Source of the DNA: Candidatus Zipacnadia bacterium
GTDB taxonomy: Bacteria > Armatimonadota > Zipacnadia > Zipacnadales > UBA5352
DNA length: 33,858 bases
Assembly: GCA_029821735.1 (NCBI GenBank)
Contig: JALGSU010000018.1
Location: 1 to 33,858, forward strand
Direction: 5' to 3'
Shown here piece after piece: positions 16,352 to 23,631 of the stretch. Numbering within the stretch: position 1 is the first letter of the stretch; each line of letters begins with the position of its first letter. Under the pieces are notes generated by a model that was given only the letters and a program-made list of their open reading frames with translations, was not told the origin of the DNA and searched no databases. A program made the position numbers and the translations under genes.

Positions 16352-17487
16352 CGCCGTATGACTTCCACGTTCGCTCTGGGGACGGTCTCGACCTCGCCGG
16401 TGTTGCTGAGCTTTACGCGCACCACACGCACGCGCGCCTCGGTGGCGATCTGTTCAAGCTGCTCGGGGAGCTCGGTGACCGTGGCCAGTCGCCCGAAGAG
16501 CGGGTCGCGAATGATGCGCACTTCGCTCCCGACCTGCAGGCCCGTCATCGTCTCATCCTCATCGGATTGCCACGTTGCGCCAGGCTCGGGAATAATGACC
16601 TCGGGCCGCATCACGCCAGCGCGTATCTGGGTGGTGCCGTTGATGGACGCCCGCTGGCCAGCGCGCGACTTCAGGATCTCGAAGGTCCGCGCCGCCATTG
16701 GCATTTCGCCGAAGCCCTCGGTGAGCATCAGCGTGGTGCCGAGACTCTCCTGCCCGGTGATCGCCACGCCCAGGGGGTAGCCGAGGAACTCGTCGAGGTC
16801 CACATCATTGATGCCGCCGACCACCACGCCCGCCGCACCCACCTCGACGGCCCGGCGCAACGCGTCCAGGCTCACCAAGCTCCCGCCCACCAGGATCTTG
16901 CCGGCGCACGTGTCGTCGATCATGTCGGCAGCCAGTCGCTGACCGGCAGCGGCGGCGACCATCTTCAGTTCACCGTGGGCCTCGCCGCCCACCCCGAGGA
17001 TTCCCTGAACCATGGCCGCACGCGTCTGTACGGTGACCGCCTCGTGGCCCTCGATCTCGAGCACGGTTCCATTGACATACGCGTCCATCTGCACGCGGAT
17101 TGGTTCGCCACGAATGAGCACCTGACCGGTGATCTGGCTGACGGTCTCGATCGTGCCACTGACCGTTGATCGAGCAATCGAGTGGAAGATGCCCCAGAAG
17201 GCCCGGCTCTCGCCAATGATCTGACCCACCTGCACTTCGTCGCCCTCGGTGACAAGCAGGTGTTCCATCACTTCTTCAGGCTGGCAGGACAGCTCGTTCG
17301 CGACGTTGATGTTGAAGACATTGCCGGGCAGTTCCGTGGAGGCCACCAGCACGTCAGCGGTTACTGTATCGCCGACGCTCACGTGTATGGTGCCGGGCAA
17401 GGGCAAGTGGCGGCGGCGCGTGACGAGGGCCTGCTCGGTGACCCGCAGGCCCGGCGCGTAGCCCTGCTGCTCGTCGTGGCCGGTCAC
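16348..17487 (-). CDS. Barrel-sandwich-hybrid and KOW-type domain protein
   Basis: A 379-residue protein of unknown function. The N-terminal half repeats a lipoyl/RNA-polymerase-type barrel-sandwich pattern (LPLPGTIHVSVGDTVTADVL, then LLVTEGDEVQVGQIIGES and ARSTVSGTIETV). A glycine-rich central part (GVVVGGINDVDLDEFLGYP) follows, and a C-terminal KOW/SH3-like barrel (VGSEVRIIRDPLFGRLATV to the end). No biotinylation motif (xMKM) is present, so it is probably a structural swivel or binding domain, not a cofactor carrier. I chose GTG 17487 because it makes a GTGA overlap with the upstream stop (17484-17487) and has GAGG 8 nt upstream. GTG 17496 is possible. It is coupled on both sides, to the GlmL-like gene and the DUF6754-like gene. 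Confidence 0.75.
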   Translation of the reverse strand: MTGHDEQQGYAPGLRVTEQALVTRRRHLPLPGTIHVSVGDTVTADVLVASTELPGNVFNINVANELSCQPEEVMEHLLVTEGDEVQVGQIIGESRAFWGIFHSIARSTVSGTIETVSQITGQVLIRGEPIRVQMDAYVNGTVLEIEGHEAVTVQTRAAMVQGILGVGGEAHGELKMVAAAAGQRLAADMIDDTCAGKILVGGSLVSLDALRRAVEVGAAGVVVGGINDVDLDEFLGYPLGVAITGQESLGTTLMLTEGFGEMPMAARTFEILKSRAGQRASINGTTQIRAGVMRPEVIIPEPGATWQSDEDETMTGLQVGSEVRIIRDPLFGRLATVTELPEQLEQIATEARVRVVRVKLSNTGEVETVPRANVEVIRR

Positions 17488-19304
17488 CGCGACCACCTCT
17501 GGCTCTCGGCCTCGAACTCCTGCTCGGGGTAGACGTCCAGTGCGGCGTTCCAGCGGCGGAGCGCCGCCAGCCGCTCATCATCATCCTCGGGCAGCGCGAT
17601 GGGCCGACCGCGCGCGTCGATGATCAGGCCTACCACGCCGCCTTGAACGGTCACCGTATGTGCGCGCCCCCGGCCAGCGCCGACGTCGAAGCGTCTGACC
17701 GGATCGATCGTGACTTCGGCCGTCTCGCCCTCGGCCAGCGGGATGAGCTGCATCTCACCGAAGGCCACCTCATACTCGTCGCCACCGATCATCTGCACGG
17801 TCACGCAGGGCGCGCCGGGACGGGCCGTGCCCCGTGGTGCGATGCAGGTGCCAAGTGGGATCAGGCAGTCGCGGTAGAAGACCTGGGTGGCTGCTTCCTC
17901 GCTGATTGTGGCGAGGACTCCGAGCTGGGGCATCATGAAGATGCTGTCCACGGCCAGTCGCGTGATGCCCTCGGGTGCGAAGGCGTCGATCATCATCATG
18001 GCGGCCTGGCTGCGTCGGGGAGCGTGGGAGAGGACGCCGCCAGATCCCACGAGCAGGTTGAGGTCCATCATGTTGACCAGCGACTCGGCCCCGCCCGCCT
18101 CGAATGCGTCGGAGATGTCTCGCTGGCGCTGCACACCCTTGAGTTCGGTGGCCAGCAGCTTGTGCTGCTCGAAAGCCAGGCGCAGGGCCTCGCGGGCCAC
18201 CGCATGCTCGCCGCTGAGGTCCACCAGAACCTGGGGGATGCTGGTGGGCCGGATCATCTTATTGCGTATGGTGTTGCTCGCCGCTGCGGGGTCAGCGCGC
18301 ACGGCCAGCCAGCGGAGAATGTTGGCCATGCCAGTCTCAGCGACGACGTTGGAGATCGAGTAACTCATGCCGAGGTTGGCACTGACCGTGCGGTTGAAGA
18401 CGCCACGGAAGACACTGAACACGTCGGTGGTCGCGCCACCGATGTCCACGCCGACGACGCTGATCCCGTCGCGTTCGGCGATAGCCTCGATCAGCGCACC
18501 CACGGCGGCCGGGGTGGGCATGATGTCCGCGTCAGTCCAGGTCATGAGCTTCGAGTAGCCGGGGGCCTGGGCCATCACATGCTCGAGGAACATCTCCTGG
18601 ATCTCGCCACGGGCGGGGCCCAGGTTCTCCTCCTCCATGGTGGGCCGCAGGTTCTCGACGATCGTCAGGCCCGCTTTGCCCTCGAGCGACTGCGCCACCG
18701 CTTCGCGTGCGTCCTCGTTGCCCGCGAAGATGACCGGCAATTCGTATCCTGCGCCGAGGCGCGCCTTGGGACTGGCGGCCCCGACCAACTCAGTCATCTC
18801 CACGACGCGTCGGCGTTCGCCACCGTTCACGCCACCTGAGATGAGGATCATGTCTGGGCGGAGTTGACGCATGCGCTCGATGCGTTCGTGATCACGCCGA
18901 CCGTCATCGAGGGCCAGCGTGTCCATGACGATCGCGCCTGCGCCGAGCGCCGCCCGCTGAGCACTTTCAGCGGTCATCGAGCGCACGAGCCCGACCACCA
19001 TCACCTGCAGCCCGCCGCCGGCCGAGGAAGTCGACACGTAAGCGTCGACGCCCTCGTCGCCCTGCTGGGGCCGGATGATCTGACCGTCACGAACCAAGGT
19101 GCGCCCGGCCAACTCCTCGACCTCGCGCACAGCATTGAGCACGCCGCGGGTCACGTCTTCGTAGGGGGCTTCGACGGTCGTCGGGGCTTCGCCGCGCACG
19201 TTGAGGCGGTACTCGCCGTCCACCAGCTCAATGAGGATAGCCTTGGTGGTAGTTGAGCCGCAGTCAGTGGCAAGGATTGAGCGCAGCTTATCAAGCTCTG
19301 GCAA
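17484..19304 (-). CDS. GlmL/MutL-like actin-fold ATPase
   Basis: A 606-residue ASKHA-fold ATPase related to the GlmL (MutL) accessory protein of glutamate mutase. Phosphate-1 motif LATDCGSTTTKA is at residues 11-22, phosphate-2 motif VVGVDIGGATTDVFSV at 283-298, and the adenosine motif LLVGSGGVLSHAP at 417-429. GlmL is usually about 460 residues, so there is an extra C-terminal region of about 130 residues, rich in beta structure (CVTVQMIGGDEYEVAFG, AHTVTVQGGVVGLI). Known GlmL partners reactivate a B12-dependent mutase, but none is encoded here. The start is TTG 19304 with GGGAGA 10 nt upstream; there is no in-frame ATG nearby. Coupled by a GTGA overlap to the next gene. The job in this operon is unknown; ATP-driven remodelling of the membrane complex is inference. 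Confidence 0.82.
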   Translation of the reverse strand: MPELDKLRSILATDCGSTTTKAILIELVDGEYRLNVRGEAPTTVEAPYEDVTRGVLNAVREVEELAGRTLVRDGQIIRPQQGDEGVDAYVSTSSAGGGLQVMVVGLVRSMTAESAQRAALGAGAIVMDTLALDDGRRDHERIERMRQLRPDMILISGGVNGGERRRVVEMTELVGAASPKARLGAGYELPVIFAGNEDAREAVAQSLEGKAGLTIVENLRPTMEEENLGPARGEIQEMFLEHVMAQAPGYSKLMTWTDADIMPTPAAVGALIEAIAERDGISVVGVDIGGATTDVFSVFRGVFNRTVSANLGMSYSISNVVAETGMANILRWLAVRADPAAASNTIRNKMIRPTSIPQVLVDLSGEHAVAREALRLAFEQHKLLATELKGVQRQRDISDAFEAGGAESLVNMMDLNLLVGSGGVLSHAPRRSQAAMMMIDAFAPEGITRLAVDSIFMMPQLGVLATISEEAATQVFYRDCLIPLGTCIAPRGTARPGAPCVTVQMIGGDEYEVAFGEMQLIPLAEGETAEVTIDPVRRFDVGAGRGRAHTVTVQGGVVGLIIDARGRPIALPEDDDERLAALRRWNAALDVYPEQEFEAESQRWSR

Positions 19305-19374
19305 GGAAGCGGCGTCTCCCTGGGATCAGCCGTGGTGCTTCAGGGGCAATTCGCCCTTCCCCGCCGGACTTCCT

Positions 19375-19665
19375 TCACGCGTCCGGGTCTGCCTGCAAGT
19401 CTTCGAGCCGATCGACGAGCCAGCGGAGGTTCTCCCGATCCTCAATGGCCTCGCGGAAGACCCCGTACTCGGGCGCCACCAGCACGACGCGGATGAAGGG
19501 CTCGGCGAAGGCCAGCGCCTGCCCGGCGACAAACGAGAGCGGCTGGATCGACTCGAACACGAAGATCGCCGGGGCGATCATGCCCCGGCGACCTATCTCC
19601 TGTGCCAGCTTCTCCAGCACTTCGCGCTGGCGCTGTGTGTCATCATCCACCGGCATCGCCCTCAA
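19375..19665 (-). CDS. Small soluble protein of unknown function in the GlmL-like operon
   Basis: A 96-residue protein with no signal or membrane segment, predicted alpha/beta (REVLEKLAQEIGRRGMIAPAIFVFESIQPLSFVAGQALAF is a helix-strand-helix stretch; the end is acidic, LEDLQADPDA). The start TTG 19665 has AGGAT just upstream. ATG 19656, three codons on, is the alternative. It overlaps the 3' end of the two-helix protein gene by 23 nt (14 nt from ATG 19656), and its stop is 70 nt before the GlmL-like start. I do not recognise the family. Its position suggests a cytoplasmic helper of the ATPase or membrane assembly. Confidence 0.65.
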   Translation of the reverse strand: MRAMPVDDDTQRQREVLEKLAQEIGRRGMIAPAIFVFESIQPLSFVAGQALAFAEPFIRVVLVAPEYGVFREAIEDRENLRWLVDRLEDLQADPDA

Positions 19666-20104
19666 GCAGATCCTCGAAACACTTCTCCACCCACTCGAAC
19701 ACCTTGTCCGGTTCCTTGCCCGTCTGGAGCTTCAGCGGGGGGGCGTCCGGCGTCTGTGCATATGCGAGCACAAGCTCATCGCGTTCCCGTTCCCAGCCCG
19801 AGAACTCGAGCCACCTGTATGATTCGGTGCCGAAGGGTCGCTGGACCGTGACTCCGCCGGGGCCTACCAGATGGGCTGCGTTGAGCAGACTGAAACCTGC
19901 GAGCAGACCCAGCGCGCCAAGCAATGCCAGCCCGGTCAGATACATCTTCCCTAGCAGAAGCAGCACCACGATGCCCAAGTCCATGAAGAGAACCAGGATC
20001 AGCGCGGTGGTCAGACCCGTGGCGGGAGCAAACCAGGCGAAGTCAGCTTCACGCTCTGTGAGCGGTGGCGGGACGTCTACTGCAACTACCGAGTCATCAG
20101 CCAT
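19643..20104 (-). CDS. Two-helix membrane protein with PH-like tail (paralogue 2)
   Basis: A 153-residue protein: an acidic N-terminus (MADDSVVAVDVPPPL), two adjacent hydrophobic helices (TALILVLFMDLGIVVLLLLG and LTGLALLGALGLLAGFSLL) and a C-terminal strand-rich tail (GGVTVQRPFGTESYRWLEFSGWE, here cited by its core GVTVQRPFG). The tail matches the tail of the upstream gene at 20122-20544 (GVTVRGPLG, then WTEF), so the two are tandem paralogues. The layout resembles bacterial PH-domain (YcxB/YdbT-like) proteins, but that is inference. I chose ATG 20104, with GAGAGG 9 nt upstream, over the in-frame start at 20125. Confidence 0.75.
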   Translation of the reverse strand: MADDSVVAVDVPPPLTEREADFAWFAPATGLTTALILVLFMDLGIVVLLLLGKMYLTGLALLGALGLLAGFSLLNAAHLVGPGGVTVQRPFGTESYRWLEFSGWERERDELVLAYAQTPDAPPLKLQTGKEPDKVFEWVEKCFEDLLEGDAGG

Positions 20105-20121
20105 GACTGTACACCTCTCTA

Positions 20122-20544
20122 TCACGCATCGGTGTCCAGACGTCCAGCCGAGTACGCCAACACCTGTCTCGTTCTTCCGGGCGCGTGCAGCACCAGTTCG
20201 GGCGGCCGCACCGACCGGCGGAAGCGGAAGCGCACATCATCTCCCGCGACCTCGATGTCCCGGAACTCGGTCCACTCGTGGTGCGCCCGACCCAAAGGCC
20301 CGCGCACCGTGACCCCCTCATCGTCGAGGCTGTAGCTAAATGCCCCGTAGTAAGAGGTCAGCGCAGCGGTCAGAAAGGCCAGAACCAGAGCGCAATGCCA
20401 AGCTCCGTATTCAGTATATACCCCAAAAGACAGTAAAAGTTGAAGCAGAATCACAAATAAACACGTGATCGGGCGTTCGGCACATCGACGCACGCGCCAG
20501 CTCAACTCAACAGAATCGCCCGAATCAGGGCCCTGCGGGCTCAC
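20122..20544 (-). CDS. Two-helix membrane protein with PH-like tail (paralogue 1)
   Basis: A 140-residue protein with two hydrophobic helices (PITCLFVILLQLLLSFGVY and ALVLAFLTAALTSYYGAF) and a strand-rich tail (DDEGVTVRGPLGRAHHEWTEF, core GVTVRGPLG) related to paralogue 2. The open frame extends to 20781, but the sensible start is GTG 20544, which makes a 4-nt GTGA overlap with the stop of the Gfo/Idh/MocA gene. That ties the oxidoreductase-like gene into the operon. The stop lies 17 nt before paralogue 2. Function is unknown; binding of lipid or a partner by a PH-like fold is a guess. Confidence 0.72.
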   Translation of the reverse strand: MSPQGPDSGDSVELSWRVRRCAERPITCLFVILLQLLLSFGVYTEYGAWHCALVLAFLTAALTSYYGAFSYSLDDEGVTVRGPLGRAHHEWTEFRDIEVAGDDVRFRFRRSVRPPELVLHAPGRTRQVLAYSAGRLDTDA

Positions 20545-21512
20545 CCCACCTCGATCATCTCGCCCTCGTTGGCCTCGATAGCTTCGGCGATTTTCATGGC
20601 GGCGACCGCGTCGTCTATGGTCGCCGCGGGTTCCGCCTCGCCTCGGACGCTGGCGGCGAAGTGCGCCAGCCCGGGCAGGTAGCCCTGCAGGTAGCCGGTC
20701 GAGTTCTCGAGGTCCTGCATCGAGAGATCCGGCTCCCAGAGCACGTTCTGGGCCGGTTCGGACTGCCCGGTCAGGTGGCACCTGAGCCGCACTCGTCCCT
20801 CAACACTCGCCCACACACCGTCGCCGGAGACCTGAACGCGCTCGAGCGCCCGCGGCTGCAGACTGGACAGGTGGACCGTGCCGATCGCCCCCGAGCCAAA
20901 GCGCAGGGCGACCTGACTGGTGATCTGGCCGCCGCGCTCACACTTGACTGCCGACAGAGCGCTGGGCTGCCCCATCAGGTGCCGCACAAGATCAAGTATG
21001 TGCAGGCCATCGAGCAGCAGATGCTGACGATGGCTGCTGGCCCGACCGGTGCAGTACTGCGCCTGAACAGCCACCGGTTCGCCGAAGGCCTCGTCGTCAA
21101 TCGCGGCTTTCAGTCGGGCGTAGGCCGGGGCGAAGCGCATCATGAACCCGACCTGCACGATGAGCTTCTTCTCCCGGGCAGTCTGCGCGATGCGCTCGGC
21201 CTCGGCCAGACTGGGTGCGGGCGGGCTCTCCATCCACACGTGTCGCCCAGCCGCGAGACATTGCAGGGCAGTTTCCGCGTGCAGCTCCGGCGGACCGCTG
21301 ACGAGAACCGCATCCAGGTCCATCTCGTCTATCATCGCGCCCAAGTCCTGGTAGCAGCGGTGCGCGCCGAACTGCCGGCAGACCCGCTGGGCCTTGCGCT
21401 TGTCGAGATCGCATGCGGCGGCGAGGTCGATGCCGGCATCGCTGAGCACCGGATACAAATTCCTGGTCGTGTGCGCGCCGCAGCCTACGAAGCCTGCTCT
21501 CACTTGTGTCAT
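20541..21512 (-). CDS. Gfo/Idh/MocA family protein with altered EKP motif
   Basis: A 323-residue NAD(P)-dependent oxidoreductase-like protein. The Rossmann start is VRAGFVGCGAHTTRNLYPVL (residues 4-23), and the C-terminal dehydratase-like half carries LLDGLHILDLVRHLMG near 166-181 and QVALRFGSGAIGTVHLS. In active members the conserved EKP contains the catalytic lysine. Here the segment reads HVWMESPPAPS, so Lys is replaced by Ser96. The Asp-x3-His pair in DGLHILD is kept. It may be a non-redox or binding-only member, or use another residue. ATG 21512 has GTGAGG 8 nt upstream. It is the first gene of the - strand operon, diverging from the isomerase at 21682 across a 169-nt gap. Confidence 0.85.
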   Translation of the reverse strand: MTQVRAGFVGCGAHTTRNLYPVLSDAGIDLAAACDLDKRKAQRVCRQFGAHRCYQDLGAMIDEMDLDAVLVSGPPELHAETALQCLAAGRHVWMESPPAPSLAEAERIAQTAREKKLIVQVGFMMRFAPAYARLKAAIDDEAFGEPVAVQAQYCTGRASSHRQHLLLDGLHILDLVRHLMGQPSALSAVKCERGGQITSQVALRFGSGAIGTVHLSSLQPRALERVQVSGDGVWASVEGRVRLRCHLTGQSEPAQNVLWEPDLSMQDLENSTGYLQGYLPGLAHFAASVRGEAEPAATIDDAVAAMKIAEAIEANEGEMIEVG

Positions 21513-21681
21513 TATTGGTGCCTCACTCTAATTACTTTAAGCCCATCTTCGCCCGATCGTTACCGCTGCTGGATAATTCCCTCTCATGAAGCGAAGGCCT
21601 CTTGTCGGCGGAAGGTGTCCGAAGACGAACGGGGAACGGCAACAGCAGACGGCCAGTTGGTTGACCGCAAAGGAGACACCA

Positions 21682-22461
21682 ATGAAGATCGGTTACCGGA
21701 CTCCCGGACTGCGTGATCTGGACTTTCGCGGCAAGTTCGAGCTGTGTCACGAGCTGGGCCTGAAGTCCGTCGAGGTGCACGTCCGCGAGTTCGACAGCGA
21801 GAGTCCCGAGCAGGTGCGCGACCTGGCTGGGGAGATGGGCATCGCGATCACCGCGATGTCCGCGGCGACGGACCTGGCGGTGCCCTCGCGCTTCGACGAG
21901 ACGATCACGATCTGCGAGGAGAACATCGCGGCGTGCATCGGGCTGGGCGTTGATGTCATATTCACGCGCTCGATGTGGCCGGAGGAGGGCGTGCCGCAGG
22001 CCGAGACCTGGAACCACCTGGTGCCAGCGACCCGTCAGATGTCGCAGATGTGTGCGGACGCGGGCATCAAGCTCGGCTTCGAGACCGATCACGGCTGCTT
22101 CATCGACACGCTGGAACGTTGCGAGCGGCTGATGGAGGCCGTGGATCACGAGAGCTTCTACTACAACTTCGACCCCGCCAACTTCTACATCGGGGGCAGC
22201 GACCCGATGGTCGTCCTGGAGCGCTACCCCGACCGCATCGTCAACGGTCACATCAAGGACGGCGTTTACCAGCACGGGCGCCGCGAGGAGACGGCGATCG
22301 GTGAGGGCGAAGTGCCCTACCGGGAGATCTTTGCGAAGATCAACGAACTCGGGCTGGATATCGCCATGAACATCGAGCACGTGTCGACCGCGCAGGCCGT
22401 GACCGATGGCGCGGAATTCGCCTTGGGCGTGCTGGATGAATTGGGGATAGCGCAGAGCTAA
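21682..22461 (+). CDS. Sugar phosphate isomerase/epimerase-like TIM-barrel protein
   Basis: A 259-residue xylose-isomerase-like (AP endonuclease family 2) TIM barrel. Candidate metal-ligand segments are KLGFETDHG (Glu), YYNFDPANF (Asp), NGHIKDG (His, Asp) and AMNIEHV (Glu, His). ATG 21682 has AGGAG at 21671-21675, 6 nt upstream; the open frame extends further up without a ribosome site. It is divergent from the Gfo/Idh/MocA gene, a common pairing in sugar and inositol catabolism of environmental bacteria. The substrate cannot be told. A second family member lies at 30147-30968. Confidence 0.85.
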   Translation: MKIGYRTPGLRDLDFRGKFELCHELGLKSVEVHVREFDSESPEQVRDLAGEMGIAITAMSAATDLAVPSRFDETITICEENIAACIGLGVDVIFTRSMWPEEGVPQAETWNHLVPATRQMSQMCADAGIKLGFETDHGCFIDTLERCERLMEAVDHESFYYNFDPANFYIGGSDPMVVLERYPDRIVNGHIKDGVYQHGRREETAIGEGEVPYREIFAKINELGLDIAMNIEHVSTAQAVTDGAEFALGVLDELGIAQS

Positions 22462-22503
22462 AGCCCCGGCGTAACATGTCTCCCCGCTCGCAGCGAATAC
22501 CCT

Positions 22504-22594
22504 AAGGAGCAAGGTTTTCTTCATGCTACTATTGACACTAGTAGCAGCGGCTGCTATACTACTACTGGCAATAGGACTTGCCAAAGGGTGTTGA
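22504..22594 (+). CDS. Possible 23-residue hydrophobic mini-protein (22523-22594) with its ribosome site
   Basis: ATG 22523 to TGA 22594 encodes 23 residues, an almost pure Leu/Ala/Ile helix that ends GLAKGC. AAGGAG (22504-22509) lies 13 nt upstream, farther than ideal. The same bases contain the -35 and -10 boxes of the next gene and a palindrome, so the reading frame may be accidental. If translated at all, it must come from read-through of the isomerase transcript. Confidence 0.2.
22526..22560 (+). promoter_or_regulatory. Near-consensus promoter inside a CTACTA-N7-TAGTAG palindrome
   Basis: TTGACA (22532-22537), a 17-nt spacer and TATACT (22555-22560) make the best sigma-70 promoter in the window, 40 nt before ATG 22600. 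The palindrome CTACTA-N7-TAGTAG spans 22526-22544 and encloses the whole -35 box. A second perfect palindrome, TAGCAGC-G-GCTGCTA (22542-22556), fills the spacer and touches the -10 box. The first palindrome recurs upstream of the next two genes, so it is a candidate shared operator. Confidence 0.72.
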
Positions 22595-22599
22595 GATAT

Positions 22600-23034
22600 A
22601 TGCGAGCGACACATGTGGTCCTGGTAGTTGCCGCCATAGCCTGCGGGCTCGTCAGCGTCGCGCCGAGCTTCGCGCAGGGGAGGACGACTCAGTATTACAT
22701 AGGCCCCTTCCAGGGCGAGGTCGTGATCAAGGACGCGCAGACGCCCGGGCGTCCGGGCTATTACTACTACCCCGAGCGCACCGACTACCCCACTTTCTCC
22801 GAACGCTACGACCATCCGGTGCGCTGTCAGGCGTGTGGGCACTGGCGCGATCTGGGCCGTGCCTGCGCGTGGTGCAACACCAGCGCCGGCCGATACGAGG
22901 CCAGGCAGGCACAAAGAGGCGCGATCTACGCGCCGCGAGCTCTGCCCGGCCAGTACTGGTATGACAAGCCCCAGCGCTCACTAATTCCGAAGGTGCATCT
23001 TGGCTATCCTTACGTTAACAATCGCCCGTATTAG
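22600..23034 (+). CDS. Small exported protein with a zinc-ribbon-like Cys motif
   Basis: A 144-residue protein with a signal peptide (about residues 1-25, cleavage near PSFAQ). The mature part is Tyr- and Pro-rich (GYYYYPERTDYPTF) with a Cys4 pattern CQACGHWRDLGRACAWC that looks like a zinc ribbon or two disulfides. It ends in an aromatic residue (NNRPY). ATG 22600 is chosen, with AAAGGG about 11 nt upstream; in-frame GTG 22588 and TTG 22591 are less likely given the promoter. I do not recognise the family. It is the first of three neighbouring small exported proteins that share the upstream palindrome. Confidence 0.72.
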   Translation: MRATHVVLVVAAIACGLVSVAPSFAQGRTTQYYIGPFQGEVVIKDAQTPGRPGYYYYPERTDYPTFSERYDHPVRCQACGHWRDLGRACAWCNTSAGRYEARQAQRGAIYAPRALPGQYWYDKPQRSLIPKVHLGYPYVNNRPY

Positions 23035-23081
23035 CTTGTAACCTATTGGCGCGGTGGCAACCAACTGAACATTGAAGGTAT

Positions 23082-23100
23082 CTACTACGCCCAATAGTAG
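23082..23100 (+). promoter_or_regulatory. CTACTA-N7-TAGTAG palindrome, copy 2
   Basis: CTACTA (23082-23087), a 7-nt spacer and TAGTAG (23095-23100), 50 nt before the ATG at 23151. TTGAAG (23072-23077) is placed 17 nt before TAGTAG, so the right arm could overlap a poor -10 box. The identical arms and spacer length also occur at 22526 and 23673. Confidence 0.65.
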
Positions 23101-23150
23101 TGAAGAGAGATACCCGCGCACCCCATCTGCAAGTCGGGAGGATGATAGTG

Positions 23151-23621
23151 ATGAGAACAGCTTTGGGACTGACACTGGTTTTGGTGATGAGCATCGTCTT
23201 CACGGGGGTATCGGCCCCCAAACCAGCCGAGGCGAATGACACTGGCAAGATCCTTGCCGGACTTGCTGCGGGGGCATTGGTCTACGGTCTGCTTGATGGC
23301 AGCGACAACGGCCGACATGGCAACCAGCAGTATCAGCGCGGCCGCAGCCGCTCAAGCAACCGGGGTTACTACAATGGTAACTCCAGGACCTGGGACTGCC
23401 GGCCGCCGGCGCCGCGCCGACAGCCGAGCCCGCAGTATCGGCCGCCTCGCCGGCCGCAGCAGAGCAACCGCCGATCGTATGAGCGCGGTTACGACAATGG
23501 CTGGGGCAACGGCTACAACACCGGGCGTCGCACTGGCTACAACCAGGGGTATGACCGCGGCTACGATCGTGGCTATGACAACGGTTGGTCGGATCGCGGC
23601 TGGAGTGGTTGGTGCTACTGA
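23151..23621 (+). CDS. Small exported Tyr/Arg/Gly-rich repeat protein
   Basis: A 156-residue protein with a signal peptide (about residues 1-25, then PKPAEAND), a short Gly/Ala-rich hydrophobic stretch (KILAGLAAGALVYGLL) and an Arg/Pro/Gln-rich middle. The C-terminal third is built of short repeats of the type (Y/N)-x-x-G-Y (RGYDNGWGNGYNTG, then NQGYDRGYDRGYDNG). It ends WSGWCY. ATG 23151 has GGGAGG at 23136-23141, 9 nt upstream, better than in-frame ATG 23142. Such repeat tails are common in cell-envelope or low-complexity matrix proteins; the function is unknown. A strong terminator follows. Confidence 0.72.
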   Translation: MRTALGLTLVLVMSIVFTGVSAPKPAEANDTGKILAGLAAGALVYGLLDGSDNGRHGNQQYQRGRSRSSNRGYYNGNSRTWDCRPPAPRRQPSPQYRPPRRPQQSNRRSYERGYDNGWGNGYNTGRRTGYNQGYDRGYDRGYDNGWSDRGWSGWCY

Positions 23622-23631
23622 TACGGACACC

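Noticed and set aside
17643..18839. A 398-codon open frame on the + strand
   Set aside because: Antisense to the GlmL-like ATPase gene, whose three ATPase motifs are complete. The product is His/Asp/Gly-rich without a family pattern.
21532..22914. A 460-codon open frame on the - strand
   Set aside because: It crosses the isomerase gene, the promoter and the first exported protein, and shows no recognisable domain or ribosome site.
23490..23600. Repeats in the 3' part of the exported Tyr/Gly-rich gene, considered as a CRISPR or tandem DNA repeat
   Set aside because: The periodicity follows codons for (Y/N)xxGY-type peptide repeats with no spacers, so it is a protein repeat.
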